NCBI GenBank assembly: GCA_934045075.1
Contig: OW203734.1
Coordinates: 8,715,516 to 8,779,515, forward strand
Origin: Yponomeuta sedellus
Lineage: Eukaryota; Arthropoda; Insecta; Lepidoptera; Yponomeutidae
DNA: 64,000 bases
Reading direction: 5' to 3'
Below the pieces are notes generated by a model. The model had not been told where the DNA came from and searched no databases. It worked only from the letters and a program-made list of their open reading frames with translations. A program made the position numbers and the translations under genes. This document shows, piece by piece, positions 52,941-63,600 of the stretch (the stretch's first letter is position 1; each line of letters starts with the position of its first letter).

Positions 52941-53502
52941 TATTAAGAATGTTGTACAACGAAAGTTTTAATCTAATACAAAATTTTACACTATTAAAAA
53001 GTTTTAGTTAACTCCAAAGGCTTGTTACGAAATCAGTTTTGTGTAATAATTTTATTTATTTTGAAAAGTAAACTCCACCAAATCAGCTTAAATATTACCG
53101 ATTAATGAATAAACAGCTCTACAAAAGCATTTAGGCAACACAATAGATTTAGGTCAACGCTTCCATTTCACACAATCAAAGGCTCCAAATAATGACTTTC
53201 GAATCGATAGACCCGCCAAATCATTATAATTAAAAGCACTAGCCTCATACACTAGCTAAAAGCACTAACCTATACATAACATCAAGTATAAATAACCCAC
53301 TCGCGCGGTAACCACGCTTAGTTATTAGACCCATTTATTCTCTATTTGAGAGAAGTTTTGTGACCTGCCGTGAGACTACACAGGCTGCTTATTATAACAA
53401 AGGGCTCATTCTTTGATATTTAAAACAGGAATATTGCCGCAAGTTGAGTTAAATCATCTAGAAAAGGCTATGTTAGCAATTTCTTGCTTACGTAACAAAA
53501 TG
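52941..53502. other. No recognised gene
   Basis: AT-rich. A decayed SINE-E end ('atttgagagaagttttgtga') lies near 53340-53385. Confidence 0.4.
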
Positions 53503-54230
<728 letters not shown>

Positions 54231-54243
54231 ATATTCTTTATTA

Positions 54244-54710
54244 ATGTAGAGCGGTGGCAGAGGAGCGGTAAAACAGCCTCACTTTCGGGAGGCGTAGGTT
54301 CGAACCCCGGCGCATGTACCAACGACTCGCTTTCTAAGTTAAGTAAATTTGTCAATTTGTAGAAGCAATACCAACCGCAACTTAAGGAAAACATCCAAAA
54401 GGAATCTGAGTATCTCAGGTGTTACTCAGATTATCAGCGCTTCAAATTGCCAATCCACGGTGAGCACGTCGTCATCATCCTCAGGTTACACTAGTCCACT
54501 GCTGGACATAGCCCTCCCCTAATGAATGCCACAGCGCGCCGCATCCAGCATCTGCGTGCAGTTTTTCGCAAATCATCCCACCTAGACAGAGGGCGTCCTA
54601 CACTACGTTTGCCGAGTTGCGGTGAGCATGCGTGATAGTAAATTCCATACTCTCTCTCGTAGAGAAGGTCTGTACCCGAAAAAGAGACATATATAGACTA
54701 CTGAAAAAGT
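54244..54710 (+). repeat. SINE-E split by LINE-B insertion
   Basis: The tRNA-like head (54255-54320, B box 'aggttcgaacccc'), core and 'ccaatccacggtgagcacg' are interrupted at 54468. The sequence resumes at 54620 with 'cggtgagcatg' and the 'actctctctcgtagagaagg' end. Confidence 0.8.
54469..54619 (-). mobile_element. LINE-B 3' fragment with 11-bp TSD
   Basis: A 151-bp 5'-truncated LINE-B sits between 'cggtgagcacg' (54458-54468) and 'cggtgagcatg' (54620-54630). The minus strand codes for RSVGRPLSRWDDLRKTARRC, then, after a frame change, LGEGYVQQWTS and a stop, with a GATGATGACGA tail. The target duplication shows insertion by target-primed reverse transcription. Confidence 0.85.
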
Positions 54711-54747
54711 GTAGGCAACCAAATACTTTGAATAAAATAAACGTTCG

Positions 54748-55115
54748 TTATCAGCCCTTGTATGTCCCCACTGCTGGGGCACGGGTCTCTTCCTGCCTCG
54801 CAGGAAGGTTAGGCCATACTCCACCACGGGGGCCAAGTCCGGGTTGGTGGAGGGTTGTAAGACAGTGGCGGGCCTTACTGTCAGAAGTTATCAAGCCGCC
54901 CATAAGGCCTCTGACATGGCTTAACGACTGCCATTATATGACAGCCGACACCAACGGCTTAGCGTGCCTTGCGAAGCACGGAAGCGCTCGGAAAAATGCC
55001 ACTAGCGGTAGTCACACGACGCTCACCCTTCCCGTACCTGACCGCGCCTGTTGTTGCTTAACCAAGTGATTGATTCCAATCACTCGGTTTGCCTAGGCCA
55101 AGAGCGTTTCGAAAA
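54748..55115 (-). repeat. 5S-SINE, full length
   Basis: A complete reverse-strand copy runs from 'tatcagcccttgtatgtccc' to the 5S-like head at about 55015-55112 ('gcgcctgttgttgcttaacc', 'ccaagagcgttt'). It is the best-preserved minus-strand copy. Confidence 0.85.
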
Positions 55116-55167
55116 TAAACGTACAAAACCTGTAAACAAGGTAATCCCGTGCATGTGTTCATACCAA

Positions 55168-55305
55168 CTCATGCCTGAATCCAGATAAGGTAGGCAGAAT
55201 ATCTGCCACTTGCCACGCTCCTTACAAACCTCCTTCGCTTCAACAACATTCATTAGCTGCTGCTTGCATGCGCGCTGGTTCGGATAACCACGTACTTCGT
55301 ATAAA
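55168..55305 (-). pseudogene. LINE-A ORF2 C-terminus
   Basis: The minus strand reads NQRACKQQLMNVVEAKEVCK, then ERGKWQ, then a decayed end. It is clearly the same C-terminus as 22065-22331 but from a more diverged copy, and the TATG tail is lost. Confidence 0.7.
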
Positions 55306-55639
55306 ATCGACGTACAATTCCCAGAAACAAGTTAACCCCGTACTTTACGCTTGATGAAGCCTGCAACGAACGAGGTTTGCGAAGGATTAAGGTTGTGTTA
55401 ACAAGAACGTACGACTTGTATTAGTTTACTTTAATGTCTTCGGAATGTAGGTACTTAGGAACTACCGAGGGCCTACTAACTACTAAGGTAAAAGAACAGT
55501 TTTTTGACAATGAAATGAATAATAAAATCAAAATTGCTACTAATGCACCACCATGTTAATAAATACGTACGAGCTAAACAAAAGGTATTGTGTTTCGGCC
55601 GCTGGAAAAAAACTAAGCGACTACCCACAATAATTTGAC
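55306..55639. other. No recognised feature
   Basis: AT-rich sequence. Confidence 0.4.
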
Positions 55640-56430
55640 TGTACTCGCCCCTTCAGTCTACCCATGACCACGACTACTGCAACGTTGCCGAAACGTCGGG
55701 AATTAAGAATAACTTTTTCCTAAAAATCGATTAGACTCGTTTAATATATAACTATGTATGACCATTGCGAAATACCACAGGATAAGGTGTTGGCTCGTAT
55801 GTATATCCGATTATATTTTATCTTATAACTTTTTTAACCAATGCTAATTGACAAATAAGATGTCATTCGATTCTTCTTGTTTGTGGTAATATAATATTAA
55901 ATAAAACCACTAAACATTCAAAAATAAAATAATACACTGTACACGCCACTTCAGTGTATCCGTGACCACGGCAACTACGTTGTCAAACTGTCGGGAATTA
56001 AGGCGATTACGTTTTACCTATTAGAAACTGATTAGACACGTTTCATATATAACTATGTATGAGCATTGTGAATCATTAAGATATACCGCAGAGTAAGGCG
56101 TTTGGCTCGAGTATGTATGTCCGATTCTATGTTATCTCATAATTCCTTTTAACCAATGGTCATTGACGACAAATAAGATGTCATTCGATTCGTCTTCGTT
56201 AACAACCTTTGTATGCCCCCACTGCTGGGGCACGGGTCTCTTCCTGCATCACAGGAAGGATGCAGGAAGGTACGGCCATACTCCACCACAGGGGCCAAGT
56301 CCGGGTTGGTGCACGGGGGCCAACTCTGGGTTGGTGCCACGGAGGCCGATTCGTCTTGTTTGCGCGAATATAAATATACAATAAAACAACTAAAATACTA
56401 TAAAAACAAACAACAACTCGACAGATAAGC
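55640..56430 (+). repeat. ~300-bp tandem duplication
   Basis: Unit 1 (about 55640-55930) and unit 2 (about 55940-56430, after removing a 5S-SINE) share 'gaccacg', 'atatataactatgtatgagc', 'aacc..tg', 'gacaaataagatgtcattcg' and 'aataaaacaactaaa'-type words in the same order. They have diverged substantially. A third fragment is at 33543-33600. Confidence 0.8.
56197..56346 (-). mobile_element. 5S-SINE with 11-bp TSD
   Basis: A 150-bp 5'-truncated 5S-SINE is bounded by the 11-bp direct repeat 'cgattcgtctt' (56186-56196 and 56347-56357). Its right part has a partial duplication of 'gggccaactctgggttggtg'. The duplication shows it moves by retroposition. Confidence 0.85.
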
Positions 56431-56439
56431 ATTAACTAC

Positions 56440-57315
56440 AAAACAAAGGGACCCAAATTCAACATTCGCTCATTACGAGGAACGTATGTCTCGCCTGTTA
56501 AGTAGTTACCGATTAGCAGTAGGGTTGATATCATTTTTATTATCATTATCTTATATCAACCTTCTTTAAGCATTTTACTTCTTTGATGGCTTTCTCTACA
56601 TTATGTCTAATGTTTAAAAATGGGACTTTGTGAATGACAAACTGGACTAAAGATGGATTAAAGATTCTTATGACTTACTTCGCGTTTTCCTGAATATTTA
56701 GGTGCATGTGTAGTTTGTTCAATACCAGTTTGTTTTTTACTTGAGACCTTCATAAATCAAAGCTCTAATGAAAGTCTTAACTAAGTCCAGATTTAAATAT
56801 GTTAATACACTATTGTGGTTCTGTCAGTATTTAAATTTAAAGTAGACAGCACATAAACCTTTTCATCCATACACTTCATTCGATTACCTTACGAGTGATT
56901 TTACAATCAACATGTAAATGTTACTATACTATCGACTGCAGCAATTTTAGAGTAGGCCTTCTTCCAAGCACTGTCCGAAGTACTGAAGACATTAACGGTG
57001 AGCAGTCCACATTGCAAACTTTGTTAATTATCGCATTGTGATTCAAGAAACTTTGATCCGCCGGCAGTTTGCTAAGGAGGAAAGCAAACACCACTACTCC
57101 GAAAGTTAACAATACTTGTACAATGACAATTTATTGGAACTGATTTAGAAGATAGTAGCCTGGTTAAGTTTGCTAACTATCCAACTTTACATTCCAAGTT
57201 CATGTTGAACTTTGTCAGTGAGAAACGAGACTCTCGAGCTTAAGGTGAGCTGTGAAACACCTATAAATTTTTCTTATGCGATAGACACTAAAAAAATAAT
57301 TAAAAAGTATTTAAC
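56440..57315. other. No recognised gene
   Basis: AT-rich sequence. No coding support on either strand. Confidence 0.4.
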
Positions 57316-57515
57316 GGTGCCCAACCCCCGGTTTGTGTCTTAGGTACACAAACCGGCAGGTGGGCACCCAATTCCACCAAACTGCGATTTCCAACCCGCA
57401 TGCCCAGCGTGGGGATTATGGGCATTACCCCAATGATAACACAACCTTGCGCTATGGCGCTCATTAGGGGAGGTCTATGTCCAGCAGTGGACTAATATAG
57501 CCTGAAGAAGTAGAA
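57316..57515 (+). repeat. LINE-B-tailed repeat starting in a hairpin
   Basis: The left end folds on itself: 57316-57338 against 57346-57368, 20 of 23 positions, 7-base loop. The element then continues normally to 'tatgtccagcagtggactaa' and a (GAAGAAG) tail. Confidence 0.75.
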
Positions 57516-57534
57516 GATATCGTCTTATTAGCAA

Positions 57535-57705
57535 TACCACTCGCTAAATGAGAAAGGAAACATCGTGAGGAAACCTGAGTGTCGGAGGTGTTCAAGTACC
57601 GCAGCGCTTGAAATTGCCGATTTGCGGTGGGCGCTCGTGGTAATTAAGCCATACCCTCTCTCTCTGAGAGAAGGCCTGTACACTTCAGTGGGATGTTTAT
57701 ATAAA
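57535..57705 (+). repeat. SINE-E, head missing
   Basis: It runs from 'ataccactcgcta' and 'aacatcgtgaggaaacctga' to the 'ctctctctctgagagaagg' and 'cagtgggatgtttata' end. Confidence 0.75.
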
Positions 57706-57711
57706 CAACTT

Positions 57712-57945
57712 GTCGGCCTTGGTAGCGCAGCGGTTTAGCACGCTGACTGTAAAACGGAAGGTCTCGGGTTCGATCCCCGGCCGGGTCAAAATAGGAAACG
57801 AACTTTTCTAGTTTCTCGGGTCTTGAATGTTATCTATGTATTAAATTTATCGTCGAGTTAGCACCTATAACACAAGTCATTTAGTTGTACTTAGTATAGG
57901 GCTAACGAGATCTGCCATGAATATTTATTCATTATTTATTAAATA
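57712..57945 (+). repeat. SINE-Y, full length
   Basis: The head has A box 'tagcgcagcgg', loop CTGTAAA (Tyr GTA equivalent) and B box 'gggttcgatcccc'. The body has small deletions and a TTTA-type tail. Confidence 0.85.
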
Positions 57946-58073
57946 AAAGCGGCTCTGGCTTCACGCAAAAACCTAATAAGACTTAAATGATGCCCTTTGA
58001 AATGTAAACACTGTGTGTTATCAATAACATCTTTAAACAAACAATATCTATACTGGTTATATTTTTTATAATT

Positions 58074-58261
58074 TCTCCTCGTTTTACAAAGGTTAATACA
58101 TCCTTCATGGAGCGTTGTATACGCTTCTATAATAAAATCCCTGAAGATATATTAAGCTTGCCTGAAACGCGGTTTAAAAAATGTGTTAAGCACACTTTAT
58201 GCCCAAAGGGCATCTTTATAACATGAAGGATTATTTAGATGACAATGATGTCTGGAATTAA
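58074..58261 (+). pseudogene. LINE ORF2 C-terminal fragment
   Basis: The plus strand reads SPRFTKVNTSFMERCIRFYN, then KIPEDILSLPETRFKKCVKH, then TLCPKGIFIT and a stop. A frameshift leads to KDYLDDNDVWN and the true-looking stop at 58259-58261. The pattern FYNKIPEDIxxLPxxxFKxxVKxxLxxKGY..DYLxDxxxW is the common end of CR1/Jockey-like insect LINE proteins. The reverse transcriptase is absent. Confidence 0.75.
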
Positions 58262-58844
58262 AGCCAGTACAATGCATGAGTTCTATGTTTTATAATAATT
58301 ATGTAAACTCTGTTAATTAAGGACTTTGAAAAGACTAAGTGTGGAGTTTTTTTGTCCATTTTTTCTCCAAAATGTTCTAGATTTTGAAATGGACGCCTCA
58401 TTTGAATTGTTACGTTCATTAAGCCGCAGTTTCTGCGCTACTTTGAATAAAACCTTTTCATTTAATTTAATTTCGTAACACGCAGAACAATAATCAATAT
58501 TAACGTAACAAAATGTTACTGCTCGTATGTGTTGTTTTCCACGAATAAAGCTTTGCGTTTCTATCGGAATTTCCAGTCACACGCCAACAATAAACGACGT
58601 CCCCGTACGTAACATCAAGTGCATTTGATCACATTATTGATGGCGTCCATTCACGTCCTCTATCATGAGACGCCCCGTTTATTGCTTCAGCTTTTCGACC
58701 CATAATGGTGCTTCCACACTTGTACCCTTCCTTTCGAGTAATTTTATTCATATAGGGCATACATTCCCCTATATAGGCCACTTTAGTGCCGTTAAAAAGG
58801 AAATCATTAATGGTGTTTAAAACCAAAGTTTGGCATAGATTTGA
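58262..58844. other. No recognised gene; LINE 3' flank at left
   Basis: The first ~200 bp may be the 3' UTR of the LINE at 58074-58261. A minus-strand 86-codon frame (58629-58889) overlaps the 5S-SINE and is not considered a gene. Confidence 0.35.
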
Positions 58845-59205
58845 ATTTGAAGCGCTCGTGGCAAAGTTGAACCGAGTAATTGGAATCAATTACTTGAGTT
58901 AAGCAACAACAGGCGCGGCCAGGTGCAGGATGGGTGACTGTCCCGTGACTACCGCTAGTGGTATTTTTCCGAGCGCTTCCATGCTTGGCAAGGCACGCTA
59001 AGCCGTTGGCACCGGCTGTTATGTAATGACAGTGGTTAAGCCATGTCAGAGACCTTATGGGCGGCTTGATAACTTCTGACAGTAAGGCCCGCCACTGTCT
59101 TACAATCCTGCACCAACCCGACTTGGCCTCCGTGGGGGAGCGTGGCCTAACCTTACTGCGCTGCAGGAAAATACCCGAGCTCCAGCAGTGGGGACTTACA
59201 ATGAT
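58845..59205 (+). repeat. 5S-SINE, full length
   Basis: The head shows 'gttaagcaacaacaggcgcg' (from 58898) and 'ggatgggtgact' (58928-58939), the 5S box A and box C equivalents. The body is complete, ending 'acttacaatgattgat'. Confidence 0.85.
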
Positions 59206-59329
59206 TGATGTGAATACATTCCCTAATATAGGCCCCTTTAGTGCAATAGAGACCCATCTTTGAGTTTTTACCTATGACGGTTGTACGCCTATGGAACAGT
59301 CTCCCTCTCCATAATCACGAAACCAAAGT

Positions 59330-59570
59330 GAAGCAAATTTGTGAATTTATAGTAGCAATATAACTCTTAAACAGTGAAGAAATAACATCGTAAGGAAACC
59401 TACTCAGGTTTCCTTACGATGCACTCGCTTGAGAAGGTCAATACTGTGTTTTCTAAGTAACGTACATTTGTGATTTATTAGCAATTCTTTGATTGTGAAA
59501 GAAAACATCGTAAGGAAACTCGAGTGTCGGCGGTGTTAACACGCTTCATGGCTTGGTACTTGCCCGCTTT
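59330..59570 (+). repeat. SINE-E with strand reversal
   Basis: The plus-oriented core reaches 'catcgtaaggaaacct' (59386-59401) and is followed after 4 bases by its exact complement (59406-59421). A second plus-oriented SINE-E core, 'aaaacatcgtaaggaaactc', follows at about 59500. Confidence 0.75.
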
Positions 59571-60109
59571 ATTTACTTGACACTAACGCCAGATTAGATG
59601 GACCACAGGCGTAAGCGTGCAGATAAAAAAAACATCACCAATCTAAGTATATGTGGACGAAGTATAAAACTACGCTTTTCTTTATGATCCATTTAGTTAG
59701 TCACTCAATCCCGTAAAAAACTTTTAATGGCTATTGGAATCCGTAAGTTATGAAACACCATCCAGGCTAAAGACAGTTCAAAATTATAGGAGTATTATTT
59801 CGTTATTAAAAAGAAAATATAACTTTTTTACTATGTTCTAAAATTCTAGGTTCTGCTGCTCGTATTTCCTTTATTAAAAAACCCTGATTTACACTCAATT
59901 TTCGAGTTCTCACTCTTTAGTCATAAACTTTTGTAGTTTTATTCTTTTCATTTCCTTTTTATAAGGTCGAATTTAGAGTGGTAAAGTCATTCTCGTTGAA
60001 ACAATAATATCTATACAAAATCTAAATTCTTATATTTAATTTCAGCATCTATCCGCTAACAAATAACAAATCTACGTAGTTTGGCGTTTTTTTTATAAAT
60101 AGATAAATA
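59571..60109. other. No recognised feature
   Basis: AT-rich sequence. Confidence 0.4.
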
Positions 60110-60415
60110 TATAGAATATTATTTATTGCATGTACACCAGGGATTACATAAGAAACTTAAAAAATAACAGTACAGTACAAGTGGCGGCCTTATTACTAAA
60201 ACTTATTTCTTCCAGACAACCATTGACGGAAGAGAAGAAACGGAAACTGCATGACGGGTAGTCGGCGCAACTAAACAATATTAGACCACATATTATTTTA
60301 TAGTTACACATACATTTACGGTACATAAATAAATATAAACATACCTTCACAAAAAAAACATAGGACATGAACGCAAAATATATCTACATAATACTAGAAA
60401 GGGATTTCACAAATA
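60110..60415 (-). repeat. LINE-C 3' end (empty site for LTE)
   Basis: On the minus strand it is collinear with 6230-6860 but has no LTE. It reads from 'gtgaaatccctttctagtat' near 60391-60410 through 'ttgtctggaagaaataag', 'aaggccgccacttgtact' and 'ccctggtgtacatgcaataa'. Confidence 0.8.
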
Positions 60416-60494
60416 AAAACAACAAAATAACAATATTTTTTTATATTAGCTTGAACTGAATCTTTTCTGAACAAACGAAAATAAAAAAAATAAG

Positions 60495-60560
60495 TAAATA
60501 AAATGCAGAAAGAGATGCCTGCCCCAGCAGTGTTGTCATACAAGGGTTGACATCGAAGTA
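60495..60560 (+). repeat. 5S-SINE 3' terminal fragment
   Basis: 'cctgccccagcagtgttgtc' and 'atacaagggttgacatcg' are the last 50 bp of the 5S-SINE. Confidence 0.65.
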
Positions 60561-60991
60561 AATTCTGGGTAAGCATACAATTTTTTAATCCCTATCGAAG
60601 TCAAGAAGTAGCTACAACTGTTCAAGAGTACCAGTTCTTTGTTTGCACTGGCAAACTTAAAAAACAGAAATAGTCGCATTGGTTGTCAACCGCCGATAGA
60701 CGACGGCATTTAAAAAAGAAGTAGAATACCGTTCCACCATAACAATGGTTTTTAATTGTTATTTTCAGAATATAATAGGTTAATAATACGTTAAAGAAAC
60801 AACTTGATTGACATCATTGCTATCGATATGTTAGAACTTCTAATAACAACTTGTCTTTATGTGGAAGCTAAATATACAAATTAATACTGTGTATGCGTGA
60901 ACTATAGACGGTGAATGTAATCCGTATGATCTAAGAAACAAGATTATACTGTTCTCTGAAACGTAATAAAACTTTTTTATGCCTATATACG
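60561..60991. other. No recognised feature
   Basis: AT-rich sequence. Confidence 0.4.
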
Positions 60992-61212
60992 TATAGTCTG
61001 TAAGCTTTTAGATATACCTCGAGCTCTAGAGTAGGCTTCGGTTTTCGCCGAAAGCACACGAGTGAAATACTACTTCCTACTCTGTTTAAAAATTTTCTTC
61101 ACTATTTTGAAAAGTTATGTAAAGTTATGTGTCATATTAGTTCCGATATTTCTGTTACACGAATATATCCGATTGTGTACGATAGGAGCCGAAGTATATT
61201 CTGAAAACAGAT
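60992..61212. mobile_element. MITE-2 copy 2, damaged
   Basis: The left end 'tatagtctgtaagcttttag' and the block 'agagtaggcttcggttttcg' match 31421-31650. A replaced segment of about 70 bp (61060-61127) interrupts the centre. The right end is mutated ('gaagtatattctgaaaacag'). Confidence 0.75.
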
Positions 61213-61500
61213 TACACCACTGTTGGGCACAGGCCTTCTCTCGGAGAGAGAGTATGGGCTTAATTACCACGCGTGCCCACCGCGGATTAGCAACTTCAAG
61301 GGCTGAGGTACTTATATATAAAGAATAAAGAAATTTACTTGAGCACCTCAGGCACCCTGTTTTTCTCACAATGTGAGAAAACTTTACCGTTAGCTAGTGG
61401 TGTTTGTACTATAAGTACCAAAAATTACGTCACAAATGTACAAAAATATGAAAATAAAGTCATTAGTATATGGCCGCACAGGGAATCGAACCTGGGTCTC
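61213..61500 (-). repeat. SINE-E with internal hairpin
   Basis: Reverse orientation, from 'gggcacaggccttctctcgg' to the tRNA-like head near 61480-61500. In the core the family word 'tttcctcacgatgttttcc' is replaced by 'ttttctcacaatgtgagaaa', creating a perfect 10-bp hairpin. Confidence 0.75.
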
Positions 61501-61502
61501 TC

Positions 61503-61705
61503 GCTTCTGGCATTTTTTACGAGCGTTTCCGTGCTTCGCAAGGCTCGTTAAGCCATGTCAGATCTGACAGTAAGGCCCGCTTCTGTCTTACAATCCTCCA
61601 CCAACCCGGACTTGGCCCCCGTTGTGGAGTATGGCCTAACCTTCCTGTGATGCAGGAAGAGACCCGTGCCCCAGCAGTGGGGACGTACAAGGGTTGATAT
61701 CGATT
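61503..61705 (+). repeat. 5S-SINE with internal deletion
   Basis: It starts at 'tctggcattttttacgagcg' and has lost the middle 'gtcgttaagcc..ggcggcttgataac' part. It ends 'gacgtacaagggttgatatc'. Confidence 0.75.
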
Positions 61706-61855
61706 TACAGGCAGCGACATGTGGCTAAAGTGCGGACGCGTGGCTACGGTTAGCCACGGGTTCGAGTCCCGGCATGGGCGGAATTTTTAGCCTCTAAATA
61801 GGTTTTTAAAAATTATCCTCAGCACGGCTTAGTGCAACAAAAAGAATATAATATC
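61706..61855 (+). repeat. LTE copy, partial
   Basis: A short body piece joins a tRNA-like part whose anticodon arm is replaced by the 8-bp hairpin 'cgtggctacggttagccacg'. The B box is intact, and the terminus 'cagcacggcttagtgcaac' follows. Confidence 0.7.
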
Positions 61856-62170
61856 ATTTATTTATGCAAAACCATTAAACGAGTAACTGCGTACGAGTAT
61901 CTACAGCTCTGTCTAAGGAACTCGAGATCCCGGTTTTATCTGGATGATAAATATTTTCCCCTTTCCCTTAAGAAAATGGTATTTGCTTTGAAAAGTTTTA
62001 TAGTGATTTATAAGATGAGTGTGATAAAGGAAAAAATCCGGACTGTAATGACTGTAATCAATAAATTATACGATGAATGTAATATTACTTATAAATTTAT
62101 ATATAATGATACACTTAACGGGTCAAATCACGACTTTCTAGTTGATGAAAACAACTTAATCTTATTTTAA
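61856..62170 (+). CDS. Unrecognised open frame, ~100 codons
   Basis: The open frame continues out of the preceding LTE tail. Its only upstream start-like codon is a GTG inside that element, so the original start is missing or was displaced by the insertion. The native part runs from about 61862 to the TAA at 62168-62170. Visible blocks are RFYLDDKYFPLSLKKMVF, then ALKSFIVIYKMSVIKEKIRT, then VMTVINKLYDECNITYKF, and the C-terminus VDENNLILF. It is rich in Lys, Ile and Tyr, shows no transmembrane segment or zinc finger, and has an alternating basic-hydrophobic helix pattern. I do not recognise the family. It may be a remnant of a mobile element, an integrated virus-like gene or a host exon. Confidence 0.35.
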   Translation: MYLCKTIKRVTAYEYLQLCLRNSRSRFYLDDKYFPLSLKKMVFALKSFIVIYKMSVIKEKIRTVMTVINKLYDECNITYKFIYNDTLNGSNHDFLVDENNLILF

Positions 62171-62324
62171 AAAAAATGTATCACAGTATTTGTTATCAAA
62201 CTAATCCGAAATGGCTTCAATTTTTTTTTTTATAATTTTTGTGTACTTGGTAGGTCTAATAATAGGTCATTGGTTACATAATTAATAGTGCAAAACCAAG
62301 TACGCTGGGTCAGCTAATATATTA
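62171..62324. other. No recognised feature
   Basis: T-rich sequence. Confidence 0.4.
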
Positions 62325-62515
62325 GAACTAGCTGACCGAGCGAACTTCGTACCGCCTAACAGTCGATTCTTTAATTTTTTTTTATTTTCCTCTCCGTAAG
62401 AATGTTAGTATTTTCCTCGGAATATTCTAAAAAAATAATAAGCGAAATTGGTTCAGCTGCTCTCGAGATTTGCACTTACCAACCATTCAGGGATTCATTT
62501 TTATATTATAGATAG
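62325..62515. repeat. Dispersed repeat 'agctgaccgagcgaacttcg'
   Basis: It starts 'aactagctgaccgagcgaac' and ends 'cattcagggattcatttt...attatagata'. I recognise the terminal words as those of a very common insect interspersed repeat, but I cannot assign its class. Confidence 0.5.
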
Positions 62516-62982
62516 AAGATATATGAAAGACATAGAGTAATTGAATACCTTATAAAATAAGTTCAAAAGTAAGTTGCCTTTCATGTAAGTACCTATTAAC
62601 ATTTAGTGAGTCTTTGGATGTATAGAATACGTATGTAGCTGTAAAGAAATCAGATTTTTACTATTTTTGATTTATTACTTTGTGGGCTCCCGCGTATCGG
62701 CACCGTGCAGGGTAGTCCCATTTCTGTATAATCCTCTAATATACTGAGTAGAACTGACTTGCATTCCTAGCGAGCAACTTTGCCCCCTAAAGTCCCAATA
62801 TAAGCTCCAGGTTGGTAAATATTTCGTGAGGAAATAAATTATTCATGCAGTTTAAGTACTAACAACGGGAAGACAAAGCAAGAATAGCTTGCATATCATC
62901 CGAGAGAGAGAGCTTGAAAACGTAAATGAAGTCACAGAAGGGAATGCTACAGCAGTTTCAGTCCCAAACTAAATACAAATTT
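62516..62982. other. No recognised feature
   Basis: AT-rich sequence. Confidence 0.4.
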
Positions 62983-63372
62983 GAATGAATGAATGAACGA
63001 ACGAACGAACGAACGAACGAACGAACGAACGAACGAACGAACGAACGAACGAACGAACGAACGAACAAACGAACGAACGAACGAGCGAACGAACGAACGA
63101 AAGAAAAGACGGACGGACGGATGACGAACGAACGAACGAACGAACGAACGAACGAACGAACGAACGAACGAACGAACGAACGAACGAACGAACGAACGAA
63201 CGAACGAACGAACGAACGGACGGACGAACGAACGAACGAACGAACGAACGAACGAACGAACGAACGAACGAACGAACGAACGAACGAACGAACGAACGAA
63301 CGAACGAACGAACGAACGAAAGAACGAACGAACGAACGAACGAACGAACGAACGAACGAATAAATGAATGAA
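62983..63372. repeat. (GAAC)n microsatellite, ~390 bp
   Basis: The tetranucleotide tract has short variant blocks: AAAC near 63066, GGAC at 63110-63120 and 63218-63225, and GAAT at both ends. It continues with degenerate units to about 63470. Long open frames on both strands (Asn-Glu-Arg-Thr; Arg-Ser-Phe-Val) are products of the 4-bp period. Confidence 0.95.
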
Positions 63373-63471
63373 TGATTGAATGAATGAATTACTGAATGAA
63401 GGAGCGAACGAACGAAGAAACAAACGAACAAATGAACTGAAGAACGCACGAATGAACGGACGAACAAACAA

Positions 63472-63600
63472 ATGAAGGTTTGATAATGAAGGTTTTGGAA
63501 GGTTTGATAATGAAGGTTTTGGAAGGTTTGTCAGGGTTGTGGTAAGTAGCAAACCCTGGCCTCTGACTACTCCTTCGGGGTGCAGGCGTGAGTTTATCCA
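63472..63600 (+). repeat. Short direct repeats and LINE-A-like tail
   Basis: Three near-identical blocks of 'gaaggtttgataatgaaggt' type (about 21-30 bp) are followed by 'gttgtggtaagtagcaaacc' and 'ggtgcaggcgtgagtttat'. This resembles the LINE-A end 'cgtggcaagtggcag...acaggcgtgaggttat'. Confidence 0.5.

Noticed and set aside
54632..55069. 145-codon plus-strand frame
   Set aside because: It is mostly antisense of a 5S-SINE. The protein text repeats in every copy of that SINE.
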